Source of the DNA: Kutzneria sp. CA-103260
GTDB lineage: Bacteria > Actinomycetota > Actinomycetes > Mycobacteriales > Pseudonocardiaceae
Direction: 5' to 3'
DNA length: 64,000 bases
NCBI RefSeq assembly: GCF_018263855.1
Contig: NZ_CP073318.1
Coordinates: forward strand, 4,340,001-4,404,000
Part shown: in pieces, positions 8,541 through 16,424 of the stretch
Position numbering within the stretch: the first letter of the stretch is position 1
Layout: every line of letters starts with the position of its first letter
Notes under the pieces: generated by a model
Told to the model about the DNA's origin: nothing
What the model saw: only the letters and a program-made list of their open reading frames with translations
Database searches by the model: none
Position numbers and translations under genes: made by a program

Positions 8541-9512
8541 ATGGACGTCAACCGGCTGCTGGACGGCCGCCTGAAGGTGCGGCACCTGGTGCTCGTGGTC
8601 ACCGTGGCCGAGCAGGGCAGCCTGGTCGGCGCGGCCGAGCGCCTGCGGGTGACGCAACCGGTGGTGACCCGCGGCCTGCGGGAACTGGAGCAGATCCTGG
8701 ATGTGGAGCTGTTCGACCGGGGGCCGCGCGGGGTGACGCCGAACGCCTACGGGCGGGCGTTCGTGGACGACGCGCGGGCGATCGTCGCGCAGATCCGGCA
8801 GGCCGGGCGGCACGTGGCCGAGCTGAGCGCCGGCATGGTCGGCACGGTGGTGGTCGGCAACCACCTCAGCGGCGCGAACGTGCTGCTGCCGACGGCGATC
8901 GCCCGGCTCAAGCGGCAGTTCCCGTACGTCACGGTGGTGGTCCGGGAGGCGACCCCGGACCGGCTGACCGAGGACCTGCTGACCGGCGACATCGACCTGG
9001 TGGTCGGCCGGCTGACTCCGGAGGCGGACGAGCGGACCCGCCGGATCCGGCTCTACCACGAGCCGGTTCGGGTCGTGGTCCGCGCCGGGCATCCCGCGCT
9101 GTCCCTGGTCGACCCGGAATTGGCGGACCTGATCGACTATCCGTGGGTGCTGCCGGTGCCGCAGACCTCGCTGCGTGGCGAGGTGGAGCAGGTCTTCTTC
9201 CGACAGGGCCTGGGGATTCCCACCAACCGCGTGGAGTGCACGTCGCTGCCGACGCTGCGGACGCTGCTGATCGACGCGGACATGATCGCCACTCTGCCGG
9301 CGCTGCTGGCCAAGGACGATCCGGCGCTGGCTGTGCTGCCGGTCGAACTGCCCAACGTGGACCGGCTGGTCGGCCTCACGCTGGCCGTCGGCCGTGGCCA
9401 GAGCCCGAGCCTGGAGGCGTTCGTGCGGCATCTGGAGGCCGTCGGGGCGGAGATCCGAAGCTATGTTGACACGAGCATATCTCCGGCCGATTCAAGCATT
9501 GGCCAGGCATAG
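8541..9512 (+). CDS. LysR-family regulator of the 3-hydroxyanthranilate operon
   Basis: A 323 aa LysR protein. The N-terminal winged helix (about 8-68) reads GAAERLRVTQPVVTRGLRELE and is followed by a periplasmic-binding-like co-inducer domain. The ATG at 8541 gives MDVNRLLDGRLKVRHLV, typical of the CatR/PcaQ-like regulators of aromatic catabolism that begin with an RLLDGRLK segment. It lies 23 nt upstream of, and on the same strand as, the four-gene ring-cleavage operon. It is therefore the probable activator, sensing a pathway intermediate; the specific co-inducer is inference. Confidence 0.88.
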   Translation: MDVNRLLDGRLKVRHLVLVVTVAEQGSLVGAAERLRVTQPVVTRGLRELEQILDVELFDRGPRGVTPNAYGRAFVDDARAIVAQIRQAGRHVAELSAGMVGTVVVGNHLSGANVLLPTAIARLKRQFPYVTVVVREATPDRLTEDLLTGDIDLVVGRLTPEADERTRRIRLYHEPVRVVVRAGHPALSLVDPELADLIDYPWVLPVPQTSLRGEVEQVFFRQGLGIPTNRVECTSLPTLRTLLIDADMIATLPALLAKDDPALAVLPVELPNVDRLVGLTLAVGRGQSPSLEAFVRHLEAVGAEIRSYVDTSISPADSSIGQA

Positions 9513-9535
9513 CTCCGGGCCGCCACGATCGAGGC

Positions 9536-10978
9536 ATGACACGCCTCTTGCAGAACTTCGTCGGGGGAAGTTTCGTGGCCGGTGGCGAGGAGTTCGACGA
9601 CGTCAATCCGGTGGACGGCTCGCTCGTCGCCCGCGTCCAGGCGGCCGACCAGGAGGTGGTGGACCGCGCGGTCCGCGCCGCCCGGGCCGCGTTGGACGGC
9701 GCGTGGGGCCGGTTCACCGCAGCTGACCGGGTCGCGCTGCTGCGCCGCGTCGCCGACCGCATCGAGGCCCGGTTCGACGAGCTGCTGGCGGCCGAGGTCG
9801 CCGACACCGGCAAGCCGGTCCCGCTGGCCCGCGACCTCGACGTCACGCGGGCGGCGGCCAACTTCCGGGCCGCCGCCGACCTGGTGGCCGGGCTCGGTGT
9901 CGACTCGTTCCTCACCGAGACCGCACTGAACTACGCGGTCCGCCGGCCGCTGGGCGTGGTCGGCGTGATCGTGCCGTGGAACCTGCCGCTGTTGCTGCTG
10001 ACCTGGAAGGTCGCGCCGGCGCTGGCCACCGGCAACGCCGTGGTGGTCAAGCCGTCCGAGGAGACGCCGGCCAGCGCCACGCTGCTGGCCGAGATCATCG
10101 CCGAGGCCGGCGCCCCGGCCGGCGTGTTCAACGTGGTGCACGGCTTCGGTCCGGGTTCGGCCGGCGAGTTCCTGACCACGCACCCGGACGTCGACGGCAT
10201 CACCTTCACCGGCGAGTCCCGGACCGGGTCCGCGATCATGAAGGCCGTCGCGCCGCGGGTGCTGCCGGTGTCGTTCGAGCTCGGCGGCAAGAACGCGGCT
10301 GTGGTGTTCGACGACGCCGACCTTGAGTCCACTGTGGACGGACTGGCTCGTTCGGTGTTCACCAACACCGGCCAGGTCTGTCTGTGCACGGAACGGGTCT
10401 ACGTGCAGCGCGGGATCTTCGACGAGGTCGCCGCCGGGCTGGCCAAGCGGGCCCAGGAGCTGCGCTTCGGCCGTCCCGACGACCCGGAGACCACCACCGG
10501 GCCGCTGATTTCCCAGGGGCACCGGGAGAAGGTGCTGTCGTACTACGCGATCGCCGAGCAGGAAGGCGCACGCCTCCTGACCGGGGGCGGGATTCCGTCC
10601 GTTGGTGAGGAGTTGACTGGCGGCTCGTGGGTGGAACCGGCGCTGTGGACCGGCGTCGGCAACTCGGCGCGGATCGTGCAGGAGGAGATCTTCGGTCCGG
10701 TCGCCGCCCTGATGCCGTTCGACACCGAGGAGGAGGCGATTCGGTTGGCCAACGACAGCCCGTACGGACTCGCGGCCGCGGTCTGGACGACCGATCTCCA
10801 GCGCGGCCACCGGGTTGCCGGGGCGATGCGAGTCGGCATGTCCTGGCTCAACACCTGGTACCTGCGGGACCTGCGGTCCCCGTTCGGCGGTTCCGGCCTA
10901 TCCGGGATCGGACGCGAGGGCGGCGCCCACTCCCTGCACTTCTACACCGAGCCGACGAATGTGTGCGTGAAACTGTGA
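9536..10978 (+). CDS. nbaE: 2-aminomuconate/2-hydroxymuconate semialdehyde dehydrogenase
   Basis: A 480 aa NAD-dependent aldehyde dehydrogenase with the oxyanion Asn149 (VPWNLP), general base Glu248 (FELGGK) and catalytic Cys282 (GQVC). Its place in an operon with a RidA-type deaminase, 3-hydroxyanthranilate dioxygenase and ACMS decarboxylase identifies the likely substrate as 2-aminomuconate 6-semialdehyde, which it would oxidise to 2-aminomuconate. 2-Hydroxymuconate semialdehyde remains an alternative because the two families overlap in sequence. GAGG lies just upstream of the ATG. Its TGA overlaps the GTG of the next gene (GTGA). Confidence 0.88.
   Translation: MTRLLQNFVGGSFVAGGEEFDDVNPVDGSLVARVQAADQEVVDRAVRAARAALDGAWGRFTAADRVALLRRVADRIEARFDELLAAEVADTGKPVPLARDLDVTRAAANFRAAADLVAGLGVDSFLTETALNYAVRRPLGVVGVIVPWNLPLLLLTWKVAPALATGNAVVVKPSEETPASATLLAEIIAEAGAPAGVFNVVHGFGPGSAGEFLTTHPDVDGITFTGESRTGSAIMKAVAPRVLPVSFELGGKNAAVVFDDADLESTVDGLARSVFTNTGQVCLCTERVYVQRGIFDEVAAGLAKRAQELRFGRPDDPETTTGPLISQGHREKVLSYYAIAEQEGARLLTGGGIPSVGEELTGGSWVEPALWTGVGNSARIVQEEIFGPVAALMPFDTEEEAIRLANDSPYGLAAAVWTTDLQRGHRVAGAMRVGMSWLNTWYLRDLRSPFGGSGLSGIGREGGAHSLHFYTEPTNVCVKL
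10328..10338. repeat. TCCACTGTGGA dispersed word (representative copy)
   Basis: Exact copies (either strand) also lie at 21374-21384, 24331-24341, 44468-44478 and 55371-55381. One-base variants occur at 2590, 5265, 17634, 33433, 53844, 57713 and 58371. They fall inside genes in all reading frames, so this is a DNA-level word rather than a protein motif. Confidence 0.7.
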
Positions 10979-11394
10979 CTGCCAAGACCGTGGCCGGGAA
11001 GGCCACCCCGCGCGGGCGTTACCCGCACGTCCGGATCGCCGGCGGCTTCGCCTTCGTCTCCGGCACCAGCAGCCGCCGCCCGGACGACACCATCGCCGGG
11101 GCTTCGGTGGACGCCCTCGGCGTCACCTCGTTGGACATCCGGGAGCAGACCCGGGCGGTGATCGAGAACATCCGGGACATCCTGGACTCCGTCGGTGCGG
11201 AGCTGACCGACGTCGTGCAGGTGACCAGCTATCTGGTCGACATGAACGACTTCCGTGGCTACAACGAGGTCTACGGCCAGTTCTTCGACGAGAACGGGCC
11301 GGCCCGCACCACCGTCGCCGTGCACCAGCTCCCCCACCCGCACCTGCTGATCGAGATCCAGGCAGTTGCCCTGCTGAAAGGCGGCCAGTCATGA
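10975..11394 (+). CDS. nbaF: RidA/YjgF-family 2-aminomuconate deaminase
   Basis: A 139 aa RidA-fold protein (GGFAFVSGTSS, DVVQVTSYLVDMNDF and the C-terminal LIEIQAVAL strand). In the Pseudomonas 3-hydroxyanthranilate and 2-aminophenol pathways a protein of this family deaminates 2-aminomuconate to 4-oxalocrotonate. Its position between the semialdehyde dehydrogenase and the dioxygenase supports that role over generic imine hydrolysis. The start is GTG 10975, overlapping the upstream stop, and its own TGA overlaps the next ATG (ATGA), so the four enzymes are translationally coupled. Confidence 0.85.
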   Translation: MTAKTVAGKATPRGRYPHVRIAGGFAFVSGTSSRRPDDTIAGASVDALGVTSLDIREQTRAVIENIRDILDSVGAELTDVVQVTSYLVDMNDFRGYNEVYGQFFDENGPARTTVAVHQLPHPHLLIEIQAVALLKGGQS

Positions 11395-11921
11395 CCACGC
11401 TGAACCCGGCGTTCAACTTCACCCGGTGGGTCGAGGACAACCAGCACCTGCTCAAGCCGCCGGTGAACAACAAGGAGATGTGGGTCCCGCAGGGCGACTT
11501 CATCGTGCAGGTGGTGGGCGGCCCCAACGAGCGCACCGACTTCCACGTGGACCCGTACGAGGAGTGGTTCTTCCAGTTCCGTGGGGACATGCACATCAAC
11601 CTCCAGACCGACGAGGGCATCGTCACGCAGCACGTCCGCGAGGGCGAGATGTGGCTGCTGCCCAGGAACACGCCGCATTCGCCGCAGCGTCCCGTTCCCG
11701 GCTCGGTGGGCATCGTGCTGGAGCGCATCCGGGAAGAGGGTGTGCTGGAGAAGTTCCAGTGGTACTGCTTGGACTGCAACGCCCTGGTGCACGAGATCGA
11801 GCTCCAGGTGCGGGACATCGTCGTCGACCTGCCGCCGGTGTTCGAGCAGTTCTACGCCGACGAGAACCTGCGCAAGTGCCCTCAGTGCGGCACGGTGCAC
11901 CCGGGGAAGGACGCCCGATGA
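11391..11921 (+). CDS. nbaC: 3-hydroxyanthranilate 3,4-dioxygenase
   Basis: A 176 aa cupin with the family's iron ligands in context: His52 (DFHVDP), Glu58 (EEWFFQ) and His96 (NTPHSPQRP). The bacterial type's C-terminal rubredoxin-like site is intact with CLDC (126, 129) and CPQC (163, 166). The enzyme opens the ring of 3-hydroxyanthranilate to 2-amino-3-carboxymuconate semialdehyde with O2. Length and motifs match the prokaryotic homodimeric form, and the gene overlaps both neighbours by 4 nt. This is the most diagnostic gene of the operon. Confidence 0.95.
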   Translation: MTTLNPAFNFTRWVEDNQHLLKPPVNNKEMWVPQGDFIVQVVGGPNERTDFHVDPYEEWFFQFRGDMHINLQTDEGIVTQHVREGEMWLLPRNTPHSPQRPVPGSVGIVLERIREEGVLEKFQWYCLDCNALVHEIELQVRDIVVDLPPVFEQFYADENLRKCPQCGTVHPGKDAR

Positions 11922-12895
11922 CGATTATCGACATCCACACCCACAACGTGCCGGCGCAGTGGCCGGCGCTGGGCTGGGAGGACGCGCCGTGGCTGCGGGT
12001 GGACAGCGTCCGCGAGGCGACGATCATGGTGGGATCGCGGGAGTTCCGGCACATCCAGGCCAACAGCTGGGATCAGGCGGAACGGTTGGCCGACATGGGA
12101 TCCGACGGCGTGGACGCCCAGGTCGTGTCGCCGACGCCGGTGTTCTTCTCCTACGACCGGACACCGCGCGAGGCGCTGCGGATCGCCGAGGTGTTCAACG
12201 ACGCGTCACTGTCGCTGACCTCGTCGTCGAACGGCCGGCTGATCCCGTTCTGCCAGGTTCCGTTGCAGGACCCGGATCTGGCCTGCCGCGAGCTGGACCG
12301 GTGCCTGGACAACGGGCATCGTGGCGTGGAGATCGGCAACCACGTCGGGGACCGCGACCTCGACGACGCCGGCATCGTCCAGTTCCTGCAACACTGCGCC
12401 GACCGCGGCGCGCCGGTTTTCGTGCACCCGTGGGACATGCCGTCCTCGCCGCGGCTGAACCGGTGGATGGCCCAGTGGATCACCGGCATGCCGGCCGAGA
12501 CCCACCTGTCGCTGGTGGCGATGGTGCTGGGCGGGGTGTTCGACCGGGTGTCGGACAGCCTGCGGATCTGCTTCGCCCACGGCGGCGGCTCGTTCGCGTT
12601 CTGGCTGGGGCGGCTGGAGAACGCCTGGCACCAGCGGCACGACATCCTCGGCACCTCGGAGCGGCCGCCGTCAGCCTATGTCGGTCGGTTCAGTGTGGAC
12701 AGTGTGGTGTTCGAGCCGGCGGCGCTGCGGTTGCTGGTGGACACCCTGGGCGTGGACAACATCATGCTGGGCAGCGACTATCCGTATCCGCTGGGCGAAC
12801 GACCGGTGGGGCGGGTGGTGCAGAAGTCCGACTTCCTGACCGAGGGCGACCAGGCCAAGATCCTCGGCGGCAACGCGCTGGAGTTCCTCAAGTGA
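11918..12895 (+). CDS. nbaD: 2-amino-3-carboxymuconate-6-semialdehyde decarboxylase
   Basis: A 325 aa amidohydrolase-2 (ACMSD) TIM barrel. The zinc ligands are in place: HTH at 7-9, His170 (VHPWDM), His221 (FAHGGG) and Asp287 (GSDYPYP). It removes CO2 from the dioxygenase product, giving 2-aminomuconate semialdehyde for the upstream-encoded dehydrogenase. It is the last gene of the operon. No kynureninase, kynurenine monooxygenase, 4-oxalocrotonate decarboxylase, hydratase or aldolase follows, so entry and exit of the pathway are encoded elsewhere. Confidence 0.94.
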   Translation: MTIIDIHTHNVPAQWPALGWEDAPWLRVDSVREATIMVGSREFRHIQANSWDQAERLADMGSDGVDAQVVSPTPVFFSYDRTPREALRIAEVFNDASLSLTSSSNGRLIPFCQVPLQDPDLACRELDRCLDNGHRGVEIGNHVGDRDLDDAGIVQFLQHCADRGAPVFVHPWDMPSSPRLNRWMAQWITGMPAETHLSLVAMVLGGVFDRVSDSLRICFAHGGGSFAFWLGRLENAWHQRHDILGTSERPPSAYVGRFSVDSVVFEPAALRLLVDTLGVDNIMLGSDYPYPLGERPVGRVVQKSDFLTEGDQAKILGGNALEFLK

Positions 12896-13449
12896 CGGGT
12901 GGTGGGTTGCGGGCCTGCGTGGACGGTTGGCAAGTTCGCTAGGGTTGGGTGGGTGGTGGCGTTGGGTGGTTTGCTGCCGGTTGGTTGTGGAGTTGCGTCT
13001 AGGGAGGGCTGTGGACTGGGGTGGGGTGGGCTCGGGTGGTTGTGTTGCCGTGAGGTGGGTTGCCTGGGGTGGGGTGTGGTTCGGGCGTCCGCACCGCGCA
13101 GTTGCCAATCGGTCGGCGCGGTTGTGACTCGGGCGTCCGCACCGCGCAGTTGCTGTTGGCAGGTATGTCATTCCGTCAGCCCCGGCTCTCGGCTCCTAGT
13201 CACTGGCCCTAGGCCTGGCTCCCGGCCCCGCCCGCCAGTTTCCGACCCCCTACCCTGGCTGCCCGCCGGCCAATCCCCTTACCCCGCAACGCCCCACGCC
13301 CTGCTCGCCCCACCACGCATCGTCGTCGCCGCACCGCCACCGCCCCGCCACTGCCAGCCCGGAAAGCGCTTGCCTGATTTTGTCACCCACACAGGTAATC
13401 CTTGCCCCACAACAGGAATCGATCACATTAGGACGGTAGAATCGGGGGC
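12896..13449. other. Non-coding spacer with strong strand skew, G-quadruplex motif and direct repeat
   Basis: A 554-nt gap without a convincing gene. The first half (to about 13150) is G/T-rich on the + strand and contains four G3 runs at 12942-12966 compatible with a G-quadruplex. The second half is C-rich on the same strand. A 25-bp direct repeat containing CGGGCGTCCGCACCGCGCAG occurs at 13081-13105 and 13129-13153, period 48 bp. The minus-strand frame across the region encodes low-complexity Pro/Thr/Arg and is not a gene. A TAGAAT box at 13437-13442 sits 8 nt before the HNH gene. Confidence 0.6.
13081..13153. repeat. 25-bp direct repeat, two copies 48 bp apart
   Basis: Two identical 25-bp copies lie at 13081-13105 and 13129-13153, with unrelated sequence between. 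They occur at the point where the strand skew of the spacer reverses. Two copies are too few for a CRISPR array. They may be a decayed tandem duplication or a protein-binding pair. Confidence 0.7.
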
Positions 13450-14583
13450 ATGGAAGCGACCCTGACCGCCGACGCCCAGTGGTGGCGCATGGACGAGGGA
13501 TCGCTGTGGGCCGCCGGCCAGCAGAGCCAGGACCGGCAGCGCGCGGAGTACGTGCGGCAGGTCGAGCTGGTCGGTGAGCTGTGGGGTCGCACGGCGCGGG
13601 GCAAGGATGACCAGCGGGCGCTGGTGGCGGATCTCGCGGCACGGTGGAAGATCACTCGGGCGGAGGCGCGGGACCTGCTGCGGCACGCCCAGCTGTTCCG
13701 ACGCGAGGCTGTTCGCGAGGCGGCGCGGGCGGGGGTGCTCAGCAAGCAGCACCTGACCGTGCTGGACAAGACACTGGCCGATGCGCCGGAACCTGACCGG
13801 GACAAGGTCGAGGCCGAGTTGCTGGACAAGGCGCGCGTCTTCGACGGGGCGGCGCTGCGGATGCTCGGGCAGCGCATCCTGCAGCTGCTCGACCAGGACG
13901 GCAAAGAACCCGACGACCCCGACCTAGCCGAACCCGCCCGAGAATTCCACTACACCAACCGGCGCGACGGCTCCATGGTCTTCCGGGGCAAGCTCGACCC
14001 GGAAAGCGGAGCACAGCTGGAAGCGATGCTCAGCCCCCTGGCCAAGCCCGCCTCCGCTGACGACACCCGCACCACCGCGCAACGTCAGGGCGATGCCCTC
14101 GCCGAGATCATCGACCTCGCCGCCGGCAGCGACAGCCTTCCCGACGAAGGCGGCGAGAAGCCCCACCTCGCCCTGACCATGCCGCTGGCGGACTTCCTGG
14201 CCCAGCGAGGCACGGCCGAGATGGACGGGTCAGGGCCGATCAACGCCGCCTCCGCCCGCCGGATCGGCTGCGACAGCACCGTCCTGCGCGTGGTCCTGGG
14301 TGCCCAGTCCCAGCCGCTGGACATCGGACGCACCACCCGGACGATCCCGACGCAGATCCGGCGGGCGTTGATCATCCGAGATCGAGGATGCGCGTTCCCT
14401 GGATGTCATCGAAGACCACGGCAATGTCACGCCCACCACGTGATCCACTGGGCAGACGGCGGCCCCACCAACACCGACAACCTCGTCCTGCTGTGCGGAC
14501 AGCATCATCGACTGATTCACCACAGCGATTGGTCGGTGAAGATCAACGACGGGGCACCGGAATTCGGGTGGACGGCAGCCTAG
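13450..14583 (+). CDS. DUF222 and HNH-endonuclease domain protein (13E12-type)
   Basis: A 377 aa protein with an N-terminal all-helical DUF222 domain and a C-terminal HNH motif (CAFPGC, then HHVIHWADGG, NLVLLCGQHH). This family is multicopy in actinobacteria, related to the Mycobacterium 13E12 repeat proteins. Its role is not firmly known; nuclease activity associated with mobile or phage-derived DNA is suspected. The -10 box TAGAAT ends 8 nt before the ATG and there is no ribosome site, so the mRNA is probably leaderless. It separates two aromatic-degradation clusters, which may mark an insertion point. Confidence 0.88.
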   Translation: MEATLTADAQWWRMDEGSLWAAGQQSQDRQRAEYVRQVELVGELWGRTARGKDDQRALVADLAARWKITRAEARDLLRHAQLFRREAVREAARAGVLSKQHLTVLDKTLADAPEPDRDKVEAELLDKARVFDGAALRMLGQRILQLLDQDGKEPDDPDLAEPAREFHYTNRRDGSMVFRGKLDPESGAQLEAMLSPLAKPASADDTRTTAQRQGDALAEIIDLAAGSDSLPDEGGEKPHLALTMPLADFLAQRGTAEMDGSGPINAASARRIGCDSTVLRVVLGAQSQPLDIGRTTRTIPTQIRRALIIRDRGCAFPGCHRRPRQCHAHHVIHWADGGPTNTDNLVLLCGQHHRLIHHSDWSVKINDGAPEFGWTAA

Positions 14584-14610
14584 CTAGGAGACTCGCCTGT
14601 GAGACACGCT

Positions 14611-15597
14611 CTAGTCATCCGGGATGCCGGCGCCGCTGAGCGCCGGCACCGTCTCCTCCTGCTCCCGCAACGACTGCGCGGCCCGTTTGAACTGGGCCAG
14701 GCGGTCGAGCACCGTCTGACCGACGGGCGTGTGGCCCCAGATGCTGATGCCCTGATAGGTGGCCGGTTCCCAAGTGGACTCGTCGATGGCGACCGGGTTC
14801 CAGCCGACCTCCCACTCGAAGCCGGACGGGGTGCGGGCGTAGAAAGAGAGCTCGCGGTCGTTGGTGTGCTGGCCGACCGACAGCGCCATGCCGAAGCCGA
14901 GCTCGCGAACCCGTTGGTAGGCCTGGGTCATGTCGTCCAGGTCGGCGACCTGGATGTTGAGGTGCTGGATGCGGGTGCGGATCGGATCCAACTTCAGACC
15001 ACCGGTCGCGGCGACGGCCACCGAATGGTGCCGGCTGTTGACCCGCAGGAACCGGATCTTGAGCTTGACGCCGCTGATGGTCTCGTCGACATAGTCGGTG
15101 AGCCGGGCGTCGAACACCGTGTTGTAGTAACCGCGAACCTTGTGCGGTTGCACGGACGTGACGGCGATGTGCCCCAGGCCGCCCTCACCGGTGACAAAAC
15201 CCTTGACCGGATTGGGGTTCGCCACCGGCGTGGTGAAGACCTCCTGGGCCAGGCCCTTGGGACCGGGGAACCGCCAGAGCCGCTCGACGCCCCGATGCGC
15301 GGCTTCGTCGGGCGTTCCCTCGGTGACGGGAACGCCGCGGTCGACGACCCGGGCGAGAACCCGGTCGAACGTCTCGTGGTCGTCGATGTGCCAGCCGATG
15401 GCCGTCGCGTCCTCGGCCGGACCGTAATGCAGCAGGAACCGGCATTCACGGTCGTCCAGGCGGAACCGCATCGTGCCATGGTCAAGGGTTTCCATGGCCA
15501 TGCCGATGGCATCGACGCCGAACCGCCGCCAGTCGGCGAACTTCCGCGTCTCGATGACGACATAGCCCAGGTGCACGTTGCCGAAGACGTCGTTCAC
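14611..15597 (-). CDS. Type I extradiol ring-cleavage dioxygenase (BphC/HsaC-like)
   Basis: A 328 aa two-domain VOC-fold enzyme. The C-terminal domain carries the Fe(II) ligands His143 (GLGHIAV), His212 (IQHLNIQV) and Glu263 (GFEWEVGW), plus second-shell His191, His244 and Tyr253, so it should be active. It would cleave a catechol next to the diol (meta cleavage). The GTG start at 15597 overlaps the stop of the hydrolase gene (GTGA); upstream in-frame sequence is not VOC-like. With the hydrolase and FAD monooxygenase it forms a minimal hydroxylation, cleavage and hydrolysis cassette. The natural substrate is unknown. Confidence 0.88.
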   Translation of the reverse strand: MNDVFGNVHLGYVVIETRKFADWRRFGVDAIGMAMETLDHGTMRFRLDDRECRFLLHYGPAEDATAIGWHIDDHETFDRVLARVVDRGVPVTEGTPDEAAHRGVERLWRFPGPKGLAQEVFTTPVANPNPVKGFVTGEGGLGHIAVTSVQPHKVRGYYNTVFDARLTDYVDETISGVKLKIRFLRVNSRHHSVAVAATGGLKLDPIRTRIQHLNIQVADLDDMTQAYQRVRELGFGMALSVGQHTNDRELSFYARTPSGFEWEVGWNPVAIDESTWEPATYQGISIWGHTPVGQTVLDRLAQFKRAAQSLREQEETVPALSGAGIPDD

Positions 15598-16424
15598 GCG
15601 GCGCTCCCGATGAAGTCGGCGACCAGGTGGTTGAACCGGTCGGCGCATTCCCACTGCACCCAGTGGCCGGTGTTGCCGAACAGCATCAGGTCGCAGTTGG
15701 GCATGATCGTGGCCAGGGCCGTGCCGCCGGACGGGCGGTTCACCCGATCCTTGGTGCCCCACAGCACAAGCGTCGGCACGTCGAGCGTGCGCAGCCGGCG
15801 GTCCCGAAGGAAGTCCATGCTCAGCAAGGTCTTCAGGCTGGACGGCCGGCGCAGCGGCGGGTTGGCGATCACCTCCGGATCGAGACTGGCCCGATACCGT
15901 TCGTCGATCATCGTGTCCGGCACGGAAGATCCGTCGAACACCAGGTACTCGCGGATGAAGGTGGCGATCTTCTCCCGGCTGGGCTCCGGGTAGTAGCCGA
16001 GCAGGCGGCGCAGGCCGCGAGTCGGCAGCGACCTGGTGGTGCCGATACCGCCGGGGCCCATGAGGATGAGCCGGTCGACGCGGGTCGGTGTGTCCAGGGC
16101 GAGCCGCAGGGCGGCCGAGCCGCCGTAGGAATTGCCGACCAGGGTGGCGGAGTCGAGGCCCAGCTCGTCGAGCACGCCGCGGACGGCGTCGGCCAGCGAG
16201 CCGAACGGGTCGCTCTGGTCGATCGTCTTGCTGGAACGGCCATATCCGGGCAGATCAGGCACGATCACGTGGAACTGCTTGGCCAGGGCCTCTATGTTGG
16301 CGCTGTAGGTGGGAACGCCGGAGGCGCCGGGGCCGCCGCCGTGCAGCAGCACGACGGCCGGGCCGGCGCCGGTCTCGGCCACGAAGATCCGATGGCCGCC
16401 GACCTGGATTGTGCGCTCGTTCAT
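15594..16424 (-). CDS. Alpha/beta hydrolase, meta-cleavage product hydrolase (MhpC/BphD/HsaD-like)
   Basis: A 276 aa hydrolase with the C-C hydrolase signature HGGGPGASG (28-36), nucleophile Ser99 (GNSYGG), Asp226 (WGTKDRV) and His254 (GHWVQWE). These residues match enzymes that split the 2-hydroxy-6-oxo-dienoate made by extradiol dioxygenases into 2-hydroxypenta-2,4-dienoate and an acid. The start ATG 16424 overlaps the monooxygenase stop (ATGA). Its gene order between monooxygenase and dioxygenase supports the assignment. Confidence 0.88.
   Translation of the reverse strand: MNERTIQVGGHRIFVAETGAGPAVVLLHGGGPGASGVPTYSANIEALAKQFHVIVPDLPGYGRSSKTIDQSDPFGSLADAVRGVLDELGLDSATLVGNSYGGSAALRLALDTPTRVDRLILMGPGGIGTTRSLPTRGLRRLLGYYPEPSREKIATFIREYLVFDGSSVPDTMIDERYRASLDPEVIANPPLRRPSSLKTLLSMDFLRDRRLRTLDVPTLVLWGTKDRVNRPSGGTALATIMPNCDLMLFGNTGHWVQWECADRFNHLVADFIGSAA

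Noticed and set aside
13081..13153. CRISPR-like direct repeat
   Set aside because: Only two copies, a 23-bp gap and no cas genes; not an array.
12671..13171. Minus-strand frame across the 12.9-13.2 kb spacer
   Set aside because: Pro/Thr/Arg low-complexity translation produced by the skewed DNA, no start signals, and it overlaps the real ACMS decarboxylase gene.
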